64,000 nucleotides of DNA from Poritiphilus sp965212595 (GTDB lineage: Bacteria > Bacteroidota > Bacteroidia > Flavobacteriales > Flavobacteriaceae). Shown here in pieces: positions 16,022-26,284 of this stretch (positions are counted from its first letter, which is position 1; every line of letters begins with the position of its first letter). The position numbers were made by a program, and so were the translations under genes. The stretch is taken from positions 61,654 through 125,653 of the forward strand of contig CBDBVE010000021.1 of the NCBI GenBank assembly GCA_965212595.1, read 5' to 3'. The notes beneath the pieces were generated by a model. It saw only the letters and a list, made by a program, of their open reading frames with translations, made no database searches and was not told the origin of the DNA.

Positions 16022-18877
16022 ATGAGGACAGACGTGTTTGCATCACGCCATATTGGAATTAGGGAGAAAGATCTTTCACATATGCTGAAAACAGTTGCAG
16101 TTGAAAATCTTGATCAGCTTATTTATGAAACCATACCGGATGATATTCGGCTTCAGGAACCTCTTGATCTTGATGAGGCAATGAGCGAACACGAATTTCT
16201 GGCTCATATACACGGGCTTTCCAAGAAGAATAAAGTATTCAAAACCTATATCGGGTTGGGATATCACGAGAGCCTTACCCCCCCTGTTATTCAACGAAAC
16301 ATTCTGGAAAATCCAGGGTGGTATACAGCTTATACCCCTTACCAGGCGGAAATCGCTCAGGGTCGGTTAGAGGCTCTGTTGAACTTCCAAACTATGATCT
16401 GTGACCTTACCGGCATGGAATTGGCAAACGCTTCACTTCTTGATGAGAGCACCGCAGCAGCCGAGGCTATGACAATGCTTTTTGATCTGCGAAGTCGCGA
16501 TCAAAAGAAAAAAGAGGTGGTTAAGTTCTTCGTTTCCCAGGAAGTCCTCCCACAGACAATTTCGCTTCTGGAAACCCGTTCCAGGCCTCTGGGAATAGAA
16601 TTGGTAATTGGCGACCACGAGAAGCAAAGTTTTAACGGAGAATTCTATGGCGCACTATTGCAATATCCAGGAAAGTATGGTAAAATATGTGACTACCGAG
16701 ATTTTGTAACCCATGCCAAAGAGCACGACATAAAAATAGCCGTTGCCGCAGACATCCTTAGTTTAGCTATACTAACTCCTCCAGGCGAATTCGGAGCCGA
16801 TGTGGTAGTGGGGACTACTCAGCGTTTCGGGATTCCTCTTGGTTATGGAGGGCCTCATGCCGCTTTTTTTGCAACCAGAGAAGCTTATAAGAGAAACATC
16901 CCAGGTAGGATTATCGGGCTTACAAAAGATATGGATGGCAAGCCCGCCTTGCGCATGGCTCTGCAAACCAGGGAACAACACATAAAAAGAGATAAGGCCA
17001 CGAGCAATATCTGTACGGCACAGGTTTTGTTGGCGGTTATGGCAGGGGCATATGCCGTATATCATGGACCTGCCGGTTTGCGTTACATTGCCAATAAAGT
17101 TCATAATTTGGCGGTAAGATTGGGTGAAGCCATTTCTTCTCTCGGATTTAAACAACAGAATCCTGTATTTTTTGATACCCTTTTGATAGAAGTCCCAGAC
17201 ACGCTAAAACTTCGTCGAATAGCAGAGAATAAGGAGATCAATCTTTATTATATAGACGAATCCCGGGTATCTATTTCTTTAAATGAGGCTACAACAGCAG
17301 ACAACCTTGAGTTATTGATAAGTTGCTTTCTGGAGTTAAGTGGAACTGATAAACTTCCGGGGCTCTCAGAACAAGCCAAAGACATCATTTCCTTTCCATT
17401 TCTTCGAACCTCAGAATTTATGGAAAACGAAGTGTTTAACAGTTATCACTCCGAAACGGAGTTGATGCGATACCTTAAAAAACTTGAACGTAAGGATCTT
17501 GCGCTCAATCATTCCATGATTTCGCTGGGATCTTGCACAATGAAGTTAAACGCGGCATCCGAAATGCTTCCCTTGAGTCATCCGCAATGGAGTAACATCC
17601 ATCCTTTTGTTCCTGTTGATCAGGCGGAAGGTTATCAATTTGTTTTAAAGGAATTAGAGAGAGATCTAAGCATTATAACTGGTTTCGCAGGTACATCTTT
17701 ACAACCAAATTCAGGTGCTCAAGGAGAATATGCCGGCTTAATGACTATTAAAGCCTATCATGAATCAAGAGGTGATGGGCATAGGAATGTATGCATTATC
17801 CCTGCATCGGCCCATGGTACTAATCCCGCCTCAGCCGTTATGGCAGGAATGAAGGTTGTTGTCACTAAAACAGATGACAAAGGCAACATTGATGTCGTTG
17901 ATCTCGAGGAAAAAGTTAAACTTCATGCCGAGAACCTGGCTGCGCTAATGGTTACTTATCCTTCTACACATGGGGTATTCGAATCTTCAATAAAGTATAT
18001 TACTAAATTGATTCACGATCATGGCGGACAGGTTTATATGGATGGCGCAAATATGAATGCACAGGTTGGCCTTACTAATCCGGCGACAATCGGAGCAGAT
18101 GTCTGCCATCTAAACCTACATAAGACCTTTGCAATACCGCATGGGGGCGGAGGGCCTGGAGTGGGGCCAATTTGCGTAGCAAAGCAGCTAGTTCCGTTTT
18201 TGCCGGGCAATCCACTTATACAGACCGGAGGTGAAGAAGCGATATCTGCCATTTCAGCCGCGCCCTGGGGTAGTTCTCTGGTATGCTTAATCTCTTATGG
18301 GTATATCAGAATGTTAGGGGAAAAGGGACTGACCCTATCCACAAAGGTGGCCATTCTAAATGCTAACTATATCAAACACCGTCTTAGTGGCAGTTATGAA
18401 GTGCTATACACCGGTGAAAATGGAAGGGCAGCACATGAGATGATCATTGACTGTCGACCATTTAAACAGAAAGGTATTGAAATAACGGATATCGCGAAGC
18501 GACTTATGGACTACGGTTTTCATGCGCCTACTGTTTCGTTCCCTGTGGCAGGAACCTTGATGATAGAACCTACTGAAAGTGAAAGCCTTGAAGAGTTAGA
18601 CCGTTTTTGTGAGGCTATGCTCTCCATCAGAAATGAAATTGATACTTTGTCTCCCGAAAAAGGAGACAATATACTCAGGAATGCTCCTCATACATTGGCG
18701 CTAGTTGCAAATGACCAATGGCCTTTTTCCTATAGCAGGCAAAAAGCCGCTTTTCCGCTGCCGTTTATCTCTGAAAACAAATTTTGGCCAAGTGTAAGAA
18801 GGGTAGACGATGCATATGGCGATCGTAATTTGATTTGTACTTGCACTCCTATAGAGGCGTACGCTGAGGCTGATTAA
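16022..18877 (+). CDS. gcvP: Glycine dehydrogenase (decarboxylating), P-protein
   Basis: This 951-residue full-length single-chain P-protein of the glycine cleavage system decarboxylates glycine on PLP and passes the aminomethyl group to lipoyl-GcvH. The PLP lysine is Lys701 in HLNLHKTFAIPHGGGGPG. The N-terminal half has the paired domain with FASRHIGIREKDL and YTAYTPYQAEIAQGRLEALLNFQTMI, and the glycine-rich NSGAQGEYAG lies in the second half. gcvH and gcvT are not nearby, which is common in Bacteroidota. It is monocistronic. Confidence 0.97.
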   Translation: MRTDVFASRHIGIREKDLSHMLKTVAVENLDQLIYETIPDDIRLQEPLDLDEAMSEHEFLAHIHGLSKKNKVFKTYIGLGYHESLTPPVIQRNILENPGWYTAYTPYQAEIAQGRLEALLNFQTMICDLTGMELANASLLDESTAAAEAMTMLFDLRSRDQKKKEVVKFFVSQEVLPQTISLLETRSRPLGIELVIGDHEKQSFNGEFYGALLQYPGKYGKICDYRDFVTHAKEHDIKIAVAADILSLAILTPPGEFGADVVVGTTQRFGIPLGYGGPHAAFFATREAYKRNIPGRIIGLTKDMDGKPALRMALQTREQHIKRDKATSNICTAQVLLAVMAGAYAVYHGPAGLRYIANKVHNLAVRLGEAISSLGFKQQNPVFFDTLLIEVPDTLKLRRIAENKEINLYYIDESRVSISLNEATTADNLELLISCFLELSGTDKLPGLSEQAKDIISFPFLRTSEFMENEVFNSYHSETELMRYLKKLERKDLALNHSMISLGSCTMKLNAASEMLPLSHPQWSNIHPFVPVDQAEGYQFVLKELERDLSIITGFAGTSLQPNSGAQGEYAGLMTIKAYHESRGDGHRNVCIIPASAHGTNPASAVMAGMKVVVTKTDDKGNIDVVDLEEKVKLHAENLAALMVTYPSTHGVFESSIKYITKLIHDHGGQVYMDGANMNAQVGLTNPATIGADVCHLNLHKTFAIPHGGGGPGVGPICVAKQLVPFLPGNPLIQTGGEEAISAISAAPWGSSLVCLISYGYIRMLGEKGLTLSTKVAILNANYIKHRLSGSYEVLYTGENGRAAHEMIIDCRPFKQKGIEITDIAKRLMDYGFHAPTVSFPVAGTLMIEPTESESLEELDRFCEAMLSIRNEIDTLSPEKGDNILRNAPHTLALVANDQWPFSYSRQKAAFPLPFISENKFWPSVRRVDDAYGDRNLICTCTPIEAYAEAD

Positions 18878-19040
18878 TTGTAAAAGCCAATAAAAAAGGG
18901 GATTTAAGGGCATAATAGCGAGAATTTAACACTCCATTTGGCATTGTAAGCCAATCTGGGCATCGTATTTTTTATTATGCGCGCATAGTAGACCGCTTAA
19001 TTTTATGGTATTTTGTACCTACCAACTAACATTCACTCTC

Positions 19041-20099
19041 ATGAAAATTGGAATTGCCGGAACAGGTTGCTACATTCCCGAGCTTATTGCACCCAATAAA
19101 AGTTTCGAAAGCCACTCTTTTCTCAATGCCGATGGTTCGCCCTTTGAAAACGGCAACACCGAGATCATTGAGAAGTTCAAAGCGATAACTGGCATTGGCG
19201 AGCGACGCTATGCCAAGAACGAACTAAATACCTCAGATTTAGGATCTAAAGCTGCCGAAAAGGCCATTTTGAACTCGGGTATCGATCCTGAAGAACTGGA
19301 CTATATCATCTTTGCACATAACTTCGGTGATGTTTCTTATGGTACGCCACAAGGCGATACACTACCCAGCCTCGCCACCAGGGTGAAGCATAATCTCAAA
19401 ATTAAAAACCCTAAATGCGTGGCTTACGACCTGCTTTTTGGTTGCCCGGGGTGGGTTGAAGGGGTAATTCAGGCCCAGGCTTTTATTAAAAGTGGTATTG
19501 CAAAGAACTGCCTGGTTATAGGCGCAGAAACCCTTTCCAGAGTGGTTGATAAGCACGATAGGGATTCGATGATCTTTTCTGATGGTGCCGGTGCCGCCAT
19601 AATAAATGCCGCAGACGGGCAAGGAGAAATTCTAGCGCATGCTTCGGCAACTCATGCCAACGGGGAGGCGTACCTGCTTTACTTCGGGCATTCCAACAAA
19701 CAGGATGAAGATGATGATAACCGCTATATTAAGATGTACGGCAGAAAGATCTATGAGTTTGCCGTAACTCATGTCCCAAAGGCAATGAAAGAATGTCTGG
19801 AGAAGAGCGGATTGGATATTTCGGAGGTGAAAAAGATATTTCTTCACCAGGCAAATGAAAAGATGGATGAAGCCATCATAAAGCGTTTTTACCGACTTTA
19901 CGGGATGGCGGTACCAGAAGGAATTATGCCTATGAACATTCAAAAATTGGGCAACAGTTCGGTGGCGACGCTCCCTACCCTATTTCATATGGTGACTCAG
20001 GGAAAAATTGAAAATCAGTCAGTGCAAAAAGGAGATGTTGTTATCTTTGCAAGTGTAGGCGCAGGAATGAATATTAATGCCTTCGTCTATAGATGTTAG
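19041..20099 (+). CDS. 3-oxoacyl-ACP synthase III (FabH-like)
   Basis: This 352-residue thiolase-fold condensing enzyme has Cys135 (LLFGCPGWVEG), His in FLHQANEKMDEAI and Asn in KLGNSSVATLPT, making the Cys-His-Asn triad of KAS III. FabH starts fatty acid chains from acyl-CoA and malonyl-ACP. Its context with a methyltransferase and a glycosyltransferase suggests a specialised lipid or secondary product instead, so I give no symbol. I start at ATG 19041 (MKIGIAGTGCYIPE). The next gene begins at or just before its stop. Confidence 0.88.
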   Translation: MKIGIAGTGCYIPELIAPNKSFESHSFLNADGSPFENGNTEIIEKFKAITGIGERRYAKNELNTSDLGSKAAEKAILNSGIDPEELDYIIFAHNFGDVSYGTPQGDTLPSLATRVKHNLKIKNPKCVAYDLLFGCPGWVEGVIQAQAFIKSGIAKNCLVIGAETLSRVVDKHDRDSMIFSDGAGAAIINAADGQGEILAHASATHANGEAYLLYFGHSNKQDEDDDNRYIKMYGRKIYEFAVTHVPKAMKECLEKSGLDISEVKKIFLHQANEKMDEAIIKRFYRLYGMAVPEGIMPMNIQKLGNSSVATLPTLFHMVTQGKIENQSVQKGDVVIFASVGAGMNINAFVYRC

Positions 20100-20103
20100 T
20101 TAT

Positions 20104-20625
20104 ATGTACGAAAACGCCTTTCCAAGTAAACGATATAAAAAAACCCTTTCTTTTCTAAAAAAACATATTTCCACCTCCGAGTCTATTCTAGATCTTGGTG
20201 TGGAAAACCCCTTTTCTGATATTTTGAAAAGTGAAGGTTATCGTGTTCAAAATACAAAGGGAGAAGACCTGGATACTGATTTTTCTTCGGTTGTCAATTC
20301 TGAGGCTTCGGTTATTACCGCCTTTGAAATTTTTGAACATATGCTTGCCCCCTTTAATGTCTTAAAAGAAATTAAGGCAAATAAGCTGGTGGCCAGTATT
20401 CCGTTGAGGCTCTGGTTTTCATCAGCGTACAGGAGCAAAACAGACCTATGGGATAGACACTATCACGAATTTGAGGACTGGCAATTTGATTGGTTACTTG
20501 AGAAGGCCGGCTGGCAGATAATAGATAGCGGAAAGTGGACCAATCCCGTAAAAAAAATTGGTTTTCGGCCTTTGTTACGAAGTTTTACTCCAAGGTATTA
20601 TATTGTCTATGCCGAAAAGAAATAA
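20104..20625 (+). CDS. Class I SAM-dependent methyltransferase-like protein
   Basis: About 173 residues. ILDLGVENPFSDIL is a motif-I-like SAM loop and VITAFEIFEHMLAPFNVLKEIKA resembles the methyltransf_11 motif with FEHM, though the usual GxGxG glycines are reduced. An alternative ATG at 20077 would overlap the upstream gene by 23 bases. The C-terminal WDRHYHEFEDWQFDWLLEKAGW is typical of methyltransferases that modify lipids or glycans. The substrate is unknown. It sits between the KAS III gene and a glycosyltransferase, probably in one operon. Confidence 0.7.
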   Translation: MYENAFPSKRYKKTLSFLKKHISTSESILDLGVENPFSDILKSEGYRVQNTKGEDLDTDFSSVVNSEASVITAFEIFEHMLAPFNVLKEIKANKLVASIPLRLWFSSAYRSKTDLWDRHYHEFEDWQFDWLLEKAGWQIIDSGKWTNPVKKIGFRPLLRSFTPRYYIVYAEKK

Positions 20626-20662
20626 TTTTAAATTAATATAAAGCATCAGCACAGGAAACAAG

Positions 20663-21532
20663 ATGTCAGATAGTAGTTTTATAAATTACTATATTATTAT
20701 ACCGGCTCACAATGAAGAGGCCTTTTTAGCATCTACCTTAAATGCTGTATTGGATCAAAGTTTGAAGCCGGCCAAGGTCGTGGTGGTCAATGATAATTCT
20801 TCTGATGACACAGAATCTACAATTGATGCCTTTACAGAGAAAACCCAAATAATTCGAAAAGTTAACAGGCACTCTTCAGACGAACATATGCCAGGAAGTA
20901 AGGTAGTTCATGCGTTTAATCAAGGCCTTACATTACTAGATGAGAATTATGACTTTTTGGTTAAACTGGATGCCGACACCATTCTTCCCAAGGATTATTT
21001 CGAAAAAATTGCGTTTATCTTCAAATCACATCCGAAAGTTGGTATTGCCGGTGGCTTTGCATATGAGCAGGATTCAAGTGGCGAGTGGAAATTAAATCAC
21101 CCCATGAACAAAGATCATGTCAGAGGTGCCTTTAAAGCTTATTCCAAGGCTTGTTTTACAGCAATTGGTGGTTTAAGAACTGCCATGGGCTGGGATACGG
21201 TAGATGAGCTTCTTGCTCAGTATTACGGTTTTGAAACTTTTACCGACAATTCATTAAAGGTGAAGTTTCGCAGACCAGTTGGTAAGGCTTATAGCGCAAG
21301 AGCAAAGTTGCTTCAAGGAGAGGCCATGTTTACAATGCGTTATGGCCTGCTCATAAGTATTGTTGCTTCTCTCAAAATGGCCTGGAAGTCTCAAAAACCA
21401 AGAGCCTTTTTGCATAACCTCAAAGGGTTTTTTAGTGCAAAAAAAAGGAGAAAACCTTACTTAGTGTCGCCTGAGCAGGGCAAGTTTATACGAAAACTTC
21501 GATGGAAGAGTATCAAATCCAAACTATTCTAA
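20663..21532 (+). CDS. Family 2 glycosyltransferase
   Basis: This 289-residue GT-A enzyme has N-terminal IIPAHNEEAFLASTLNAVLDQ, VVNDNSSDDT and the metal-binding LVKLDADTILP (DxD). A Trp/Asp acceptor-side motif GWDTVDELLAQYYGF follows. The C-terminal part is basic and amphipathic, which could hold it at the membrane. GT2 enzymes transfer sugars from NDP-sugars; donor and acceptor are unknown. It ends 9 bases inside the tail of the convergent phosphatase gene. Confidence 0.87.
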   Translation: MSDSSFINYYIIIPAHNEEAFLASTLNAVLDQSLKPAKVVVVNDNSSDDTESTIDAFTEKTQIIRKVNRHSSDEHMPGSKVVHAFNQGLTLLDENYDFLVKLDADTILPKDYFEKIAFIFKSHPKVGIAGGFAYEQDSSGEWKLNHPMNKDHVRGAFKAYSKACFTAIGGLRTAMGWDTVDELLAQYYGFETFTDNSLKVKFRRPVGKAYSARAKLLQGEAMFTMRYGLLISIVASLKMAWKSQKPRAFLHNLKGFFSAKKRRKPYLVSPEQGKFIRKLRWKSIKSKLF

Positions 21533-23206
21533 GGCCATAGAAATTGGTTTTCCTGTGGTTCCATTGGGGAAGGCTATGCCTAACAATGCCGCAATCGTTG
21601 GTGCAATATCCGGTATTTCCGTCCTTTCAACAGTGCTTCCTTTTTTAATTCCTTTCCCATAAAGTAATAGAGGCGCATGGGTATCATAAATGTGAGGAGT
21701 ACCATGGGAAGATCCGGTCATGCCATAGTTTATAAAACCCGGCTTGTAGACCAGCAGAACATCACCAGAGCGGCGTTGGTTATAGCCATTTTGAAGAATA
21801 TAAGGGATCCCCGAAGCATATTCATTTCGCATCATTTGATAACCGGTATAAACCCTGTCAATACCCTCATAACCTAACAGTTCTGAAGCAATAGTCTGTT
21901 GCACTTCCTGTATATCCAGGTCTAAATTGCGAATTATCTTATGGTCCAGAAAAACCTGTGCATTCGACACACTTTTAAGAATATCTGTTGTGCCATAGGT
22001 GTACTTTAAAAACTCTAAAAATTGTTCCCTTAGTTTGTCAGGTTCCAGATAGCCTGCAGGAATATTCTGGTTTTTCAGATAGGCGGGCACATTTATGGCT
22101 GCATGATCTGCGGTGAGAAACACCGTATACTCACCGACACCCACCTTTTGATCGAGTGTTGCAAGGAGCCGGGCCAGGTCTCTATCCAACCTAAGGTAAG
22201 TGTCTTGAACTTCCTTTGAATTAACTCCAAATTTATGTCCGATATAATCCGTGCTGGAATAGCTGATGGCCAGGAAATCAGTAATAAGGTCTGCCCCAAG
22301 GCTTTCGTGCGCTATTGCTTCAATTGCAAAATCTGTTGTAAGGCTATTGCCATAAGGCGTGTATTTAAGAATTTCAAAATCATTTGTCTTGCTCAGGAGA
22401 TTTGGAGTACTATGAGGAAAGATAGGCGCTGCTTCGTCCTCAAATGTACTCTCATAGGGGTTATTATCCAGACCACTTTCTACGTAAGTGGCGATGTCTT
22501 TAAGGGTATTCCAGGGTTTTTTATAAGTTTTTATGCGATCAGACGCATTAAAATCTACCACCCATTTTGGAAGCGTATTCATGTAAAAAGAGCTGCTAAT
22601 CCACTGTCCAATATTCCCACCTTCAAACCAATAAGCAGCATTAGCTGTATGTCCGCCGGGCAATACCGCCCCCCTGTCTTTTATGGCAACAGCAATGGTC
22701 TTTCCGCGCATCTGTGTATGAAGTCTTAGTTGGTCTGTAATTGTGGTGACGTTCATACGATGTGGCGACATTTGTCCGGCTTCTGTTGTGGTCCCAACAG
22801 AAGAATAGCTGTCGTCTGAAGCACAATATACCTCCCCCCCGCTTTCCTTATCGTACCAGTTATTGCCAATAATACCATGTGTTGAGGGCGTGGTGCCGGT
22901 ATAGACCGATGCATGGCCAGGTCCGGTGCTGGTAGGCGCATAATTGAAATGGTTGTTCTTGCAATTGAAGCCCTGGTTCACCAATCGTTTAAATCCGCCC
23001 TGTTCATAATGATTCCAGAAACGAGTGAGATAATCGTATCGCATTTGATCTACCACGATGCCCACCACCAATTTGGGGCTAGAATAAGGTTGAACGTTAT
23101 TTTGAGTACTAATTTTACCCTTAGATTTTCGTTGTGCGTTCACTGCACCAACCATAAAAACAAAAAAACTAAGTAAAATAAGCTTTAGAATAGTCCGGTT
23201 TTTCAT
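21524..23206 (-). CDS. PafA-like alkaline phosphatase
   Basis: This 560-residue exported protein has a signal peptide ending in GAVNAQ. It belongs to the alkaline phosphatase/phosphodiesterase superfamily, with metal ligand VVDQMRYDYL (Asp53), the likely nucleophile Thr94 in TSTGPGHASVYTGTTP, and metal sites TADHAAINVP and SSHGTPHIYDTHAPLLLYG. PafA-type enzymes release phosphate from organic monoesters in the periplasm of Bacteroidota. I start at ATG 23206. No Pho-type regulator site is visible. Confidence 0.9.
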   Translation of the reverse strand: MKNRTILKLILLSFFVFMVGAVNAQRKSKGKISTQNNVQPYSSPKLVVGIVVDQMRYDYLTRFWNHYEQGGFKRLVNQGFNCKNNHFNYAPTSTGPGHASVYTGTTPSTHGIIGNNWYDKESGGEVYCASDDSYSSVGTTTEAGQMSPHRMNVTTITDQLRLHTQMRGKTIAVAIKDRGAVLPGGHTANAAYWFEGGNIGQWISSSFYMNTLPKWVVDFNASDRIKTYKKPWNTLKDIATYVESGLDNNPYESTFEDEAAPIFPHSTPNLLSKTNDFEILKYTPYGNSLTTDFAIEAIAHESLGADLITDFLAISYSSTDYIGHKFGVNSKEVQDTYLRLDRDLARLLATLDQKVGVGEYTVFLTADHAAINVPAYLKNQNIPAGYLEPDKLREQFLEFLKYTYGTTDILKSVSNAQVFLDHKIIRNLDLDIQEVQQTIASELLGYEGIDRVYTGYQMMRNEYASGIPYILQNGYNQRRSGDVLLVYKPGFINYGMTGSSHGTPHIYDTHAPLLLYGKGIKKGSTVERTEIPDIAPTIAALLGIAFPNGTTGKPISMALE

Positions 23207-23317
23207 GCCAAAATAATTACTGATCAAAATTAAGTAAATAAAGCCTTAAAATTTTAATTGGATGCTAAGTGTAGGTTAATATTGTTATTTTTACTTTTTG
23301 AAGACTAGAACTATTAC

Positions 23318-24055
23318 ATGAATTACCTGGCATCGATTGGAAGCTACGCGATTATGGTGCGTGAGGTTTTTAAAAAACCAACCAAGTGGCCCATCATGAG
23401 GTCTCTTATCTTAAAGGAAATCGATGAATTGGTGTATGGTTCTATGGGCATAATTATCTTTATTTCCTTATTTATCGGTGGGGTTGTTGCAATACAAACC
23501 GCATTGAACCTTACCAATCCACTCATCCCTAAGAACCTAATAGGCTTTGCCACAAGACAGTCGGTAATTTTAGAGTTTGCGCCAACATTTACTTCAATTA
23601 TTATGGCAGGTAAGGTAGGCTCTTATATTACTTCCAGTATCGGAACCATGCGGGTTACAGAGCAGATTGATGCGCTTGAAGTTATGGGAGTAAACTCCTT
23701 GAATTATCTAGTCTTTCCCAAGATAATTGCCATGCTCTTATATCCATTTGCGGTAGCAATTGCCATGTACGTGGGTATATTTGGTGGTTGGGCAGCAGCC
23801 GTTTTCGGAGGACATTCATCTAGTGCTGATTTCATACAAGGCTTGCAATTAGAATTCATTCCCTTTCACATAACCTATTCCTTTATTAAATCGCTGGTAT
23901 TTGCGATTGTAATTGCCACAGTGCCTTCCTACCATGGATATTACATGAAGGGCGGTGCGCTCGAGGTGGGTAAGGCAAGTACAACCGCATTTGTTTGGAC
24001 CAGTGTTGTCATTATTATTTTGAATTTTATTCTCACTTCACTTCTTTTAGGCTGA
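23318..24055 (+). CDS. MlaE-type lipid ABC permease
   Basis: This 245-residue MlaE/YrbE-family permease has five or six membrane segments and the conserved core FAPTFTSIIMAGKVGSYITSSIGTMRVTEQIDALEVMG. It would work with the adjacent ATPase in moving phospholipids between the membranes and keeping outer-membrane asymmetry. The ATPase gene overlaps by one base (TGATG). The usual MCE-domain MlaD is not in the window and may lie elsewhere, as in many Bacteroidota. Confidence 0.92.
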   Translation: MNYLASIGSYAIMVREVFKKPTKWPIMRSLILKEIDELVYGSMGIIIFISLFIGGVVAIQTALNLTNPLIPKNLIGFATRQSVILEFAPTFTSIIMAGKVGSYITSSIGTMRVTEQIDALEVMGVNSLNYLVFPKIIAMLLYPFAVAIAMYVGIFGGWAAAVFGGHSSSADFIQGLQLEFIPFHITYSFIKSLVFAIVIATVPSYHGYYMKGGALEVGKASTTAFVWTSVVIIILNFILTSLLLG

Positions 24056-24822
24056 TGATCGCAGTAGAAAATTTACATAAATCGTTTGGAGATGCCCATG
24101 TACTTAAGGGCATTACAACCACTTTTGAAAAGGGAAAAACGAACCTTATCATCGGACAAAGCGGATCCGGAAAAACGGTTTTTCTGAAATGCCTGCTTGG
24201 TTTATTTACTCCCGAAGAAGGCGCCATTACCTATGAAGGAAAAGTGTATTCTGAGCTTTCATTAGACGAACAACGTGATTTACGGCAAGAAATGGGTATG
24301 GTTTTTCAGGGTAGCGCTCTTTTTGACTCCATGACCGTTCAAGGAAACGTGATGTTTCCATTAGATATGTTTACAAGGCAGTCGAAGTCGGAAATGCAAG
24401 ATCGGGTAGACTTTGTACTTAAGCGCGTTAATCTTGTGGACGCGCATCATAAATATCCCTCAGAACTCTCAGGTGGTATGCAAAAAAGGGTAGCTATTGC
24501 AAGAGCCATCGTCATGAATCCGAAGTACCTTTTTTGTGATGAACCTAACTCTGGCTTGGATCCAAAAACTGCCATTCTTATTGACAATCTTATTCAGGAG
24601 ATTACCAAGGAATACGATATTACAACTGTAATTAACAGCCATGACATGAACTCTGTGATGGAAATTGGAGAAAAAATTATCTTCTTAAAAGACGGTTTTA
24701 AAGAGTGGGAAGGAAGCAATAAAGAGATCTTTAAAACAGACAATGTAGCTGTCACTGATTTTGTATACTCCTCAGAGCTCTTTAAAAAAGTAAGGCAGAT
24801 GTATATCGAAGAGCGAAATTAA
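24055..24822 (+). CDS. MlaF-type lipid ABC ATPase
   Basis: This 255-residue ATPase has Walker A IGQSGSGKT, signature LSGGMQKRVAIARA, Walker B LFCDEPNSGLDP and switch His in INSHDMNSV. The SGLDP variant is typical of the MlaF/Ttg2A branch. I chose ATG 24055 because it overlaps the permease stop and gives the normal N-terminus MIAVENLHKSFG. It partners the MlaE-type permease. Its stop overlaps the convergent DUF389 gene by four bases. Confidence 0.93.
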   Translation: MIAVENLHKSFGDAHVLKGITTTFEKGKTNLIIGQSGSGKTVFLKCLLGLFTPEEGAITYEGKVYSELSLDEQRDLRQEMGMVFQGSALFDSMTVQGNVMFPLDMFTRQSKSEMQDRVDFVLKRVNLVDAHHKYPSELSGGMQKRVAIARAIVMNPKYLFCDEPNSGLDPKTAILIDNLIQEITKEYDITTVINSHDMNSVMEIGEKIIFLKDGFKEWEGSNKEIFKTDNVAVTDFVYSSELFKKVRQMYIEERN

Positions 24823-26282
24823 TTAGGTGCTTGTCTGATTGTTACCCTGGTGTTCTTTATTCTGAGTTTTAACCATTCTTTCAGTTTCTCGCTATCCGAG
24901 GCTATCTTGTTTTTGTTTGCAACCTGTTTCCATTTGACTTCGAAAACAGGGATGGTGTCCCATTTTTTAAAGTCAGTAATAATAGTTCGGGAGTATGCTA
25001 AACTTGCCAGGTTTTCGTAATTGGTTTTAGCCTCTGCAGAAATGTCCTCTAGCGGAATCTGTTGAGAAGTGAGCTTGCTCAAACTCGACACTTCTTCTTC
25101 CAGGATACGAATCCGCTCATCTTTGTTGAGTAACTCTGCCTTTTTTGTTTCGTATAACTCATTTACATATTTCAATTGATCGGCTGCTTCATTTCTAGAC
25201 CCCTGAATCACTTTTAACTCGGCGTCTTCTAATTTGTCAAAGGTATTTTTCTGCCCAGTCCAGGTAGCTATTACATTGTCTGGAATGGTTTCATTCCCCA
25301 TAAAAACCAATTCGATCAGAGCATTCTCTCCATTGTTGTATTCCAGATCAGTAAAGTCCTCTAAAAACCGACCTTCTGCTGAGAATTTATATGGTACAAT
25401 ATTCTCTTCTATGAATTCATTGGCCTGTTTCTTAAACCGAAATTCCTCAAATACATTATAAAATATATAACCCGAAGGAATCATTACGGTAAGCGCAATG
25501 AGTGATACCACCCTGGCAATAAGCCTTCTTCGTTTAGAATTTGCATAGCGTACCATCGGAAACCTTAATAGTTTCAAGACTAAAAAGGTAGCCAAAGCGA
25601 TAAAAATTGTATTGATCCCAAACAACAGCATCGCACCTCCAGCGTATTCCCAATTGCCAATTGCCAAACCGAAACCTACAGTACAAAGCGGCGGCATCAA
25701 GGCTGTTGCAATAGCCACACCAAAGATTACACTGGCAATTGTTCCTTTTTTAGCCCTGGCAATTACCAAAGCCAAACCTCCAAAGAAAGCAATTAATACG
25801 TCTCTGATATCTGGTTTGGTTCGCGCTAATAGTTCGGAAGACTCATTTTGAAGTGGAAAAATATAAAAGAAAAGAAAGGCAGTCAATACGCTAAGGGCCA
25901 CCATTACGGCTAAATTCTTCAGCGAGCGCCTAAGAGTGTCAATATCATTGATTGCCAAAGACATCCCCATACCCAGTATAGGTCCCATAAGAGGAGATAT
26001 AAGCATGGCCCCGATCACTACTGCCGTAGAATTAGCGTTCAAGCCTACAGAAGCGATAAAAATAGAACATACTAAGATCCATGAAGTATGTCCTTTAAAG
26101 GGGATATCAGCAATAATGGCTTCTTTAGTTGCCTCCTGGTCCGTATTTTGTCTAATGTCAAGAAGTTCAAACAAGAACTTTCGGGTACTTCCCAAAAGTC
26201 CCTGAAAATTCCTTCCTACATCCTTGGCATGTTGTTCTTCAATACTATCAGGGGCTTGCTGTTCCTTAAAATCTTCATTCAT
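24819..26282 (-). CDS. DUF389 membrane protein
   Basis: This 487-residue protein has a central DUF389 domain (about residues 60-250) with the family pattern SIGLNANSTAVVIGAMLISPLMGPILGMGMSLAINDI and six or so membrane helices. A long C-terminal soluble part with a coiled-coil stretch (about 360-420, rich in Glu, Lys and Leu) follows. The role of DUF389 proteins is not known; a transporter or channel role is only guessed. Downstream of manC by two bases, it may share a transcript with it. Confidence 0.85.
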   Translation of the reverse strand: MNEDFKEQQAPDSIEEQHAKDVGRNFQGLLGSTRKFLFELLDIRQNTDQEATKEAIIADIPFKGHTSWILVCSIFIASVGLNANSTAVVIGAMLISPLMGPILGMGMSLAINDIDTLRRSLKNLAVMVALSVLTAFLFFYIFPLQNESSELLARTKPDIRDVLIAFFGGLALVIARAKKGTIASVIFGVAIATALMPPLCTVGFGLAIGNWEYAGGAMLLFGINTIFIALATFLVLKLLRFPMVRYANSKRRRLIARVVSLIALTVMIPSGYIFYNVFEEFRFKKQANEFIEENIVPYKFSAEGRFLEDFTDLEYNNGENALIELVFMGNETIPDNVIATWTGQKNTFDKLEDAELKVIQGSRNEAADQLKYVNELYETKKAELLNKDERIRILEEEVSSLSKLTSQQIPLEDISAEAKTNYENLASLAYSRTIITDFKKWDTIPVFEVKWKQVANKNKIASDSEKLKEWLKLRIKNTRVTIRQAPN

Positions 26283-26284
26283 AA

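Noticed and set aside
23318..24822. A standard drug-efflux ABC system
   Set aside because: The permease core (FTSIIMAGKVGSYI...QIDALEVMG) and the NSGLDP motif in the ATPase fit the Mla lipid family better.
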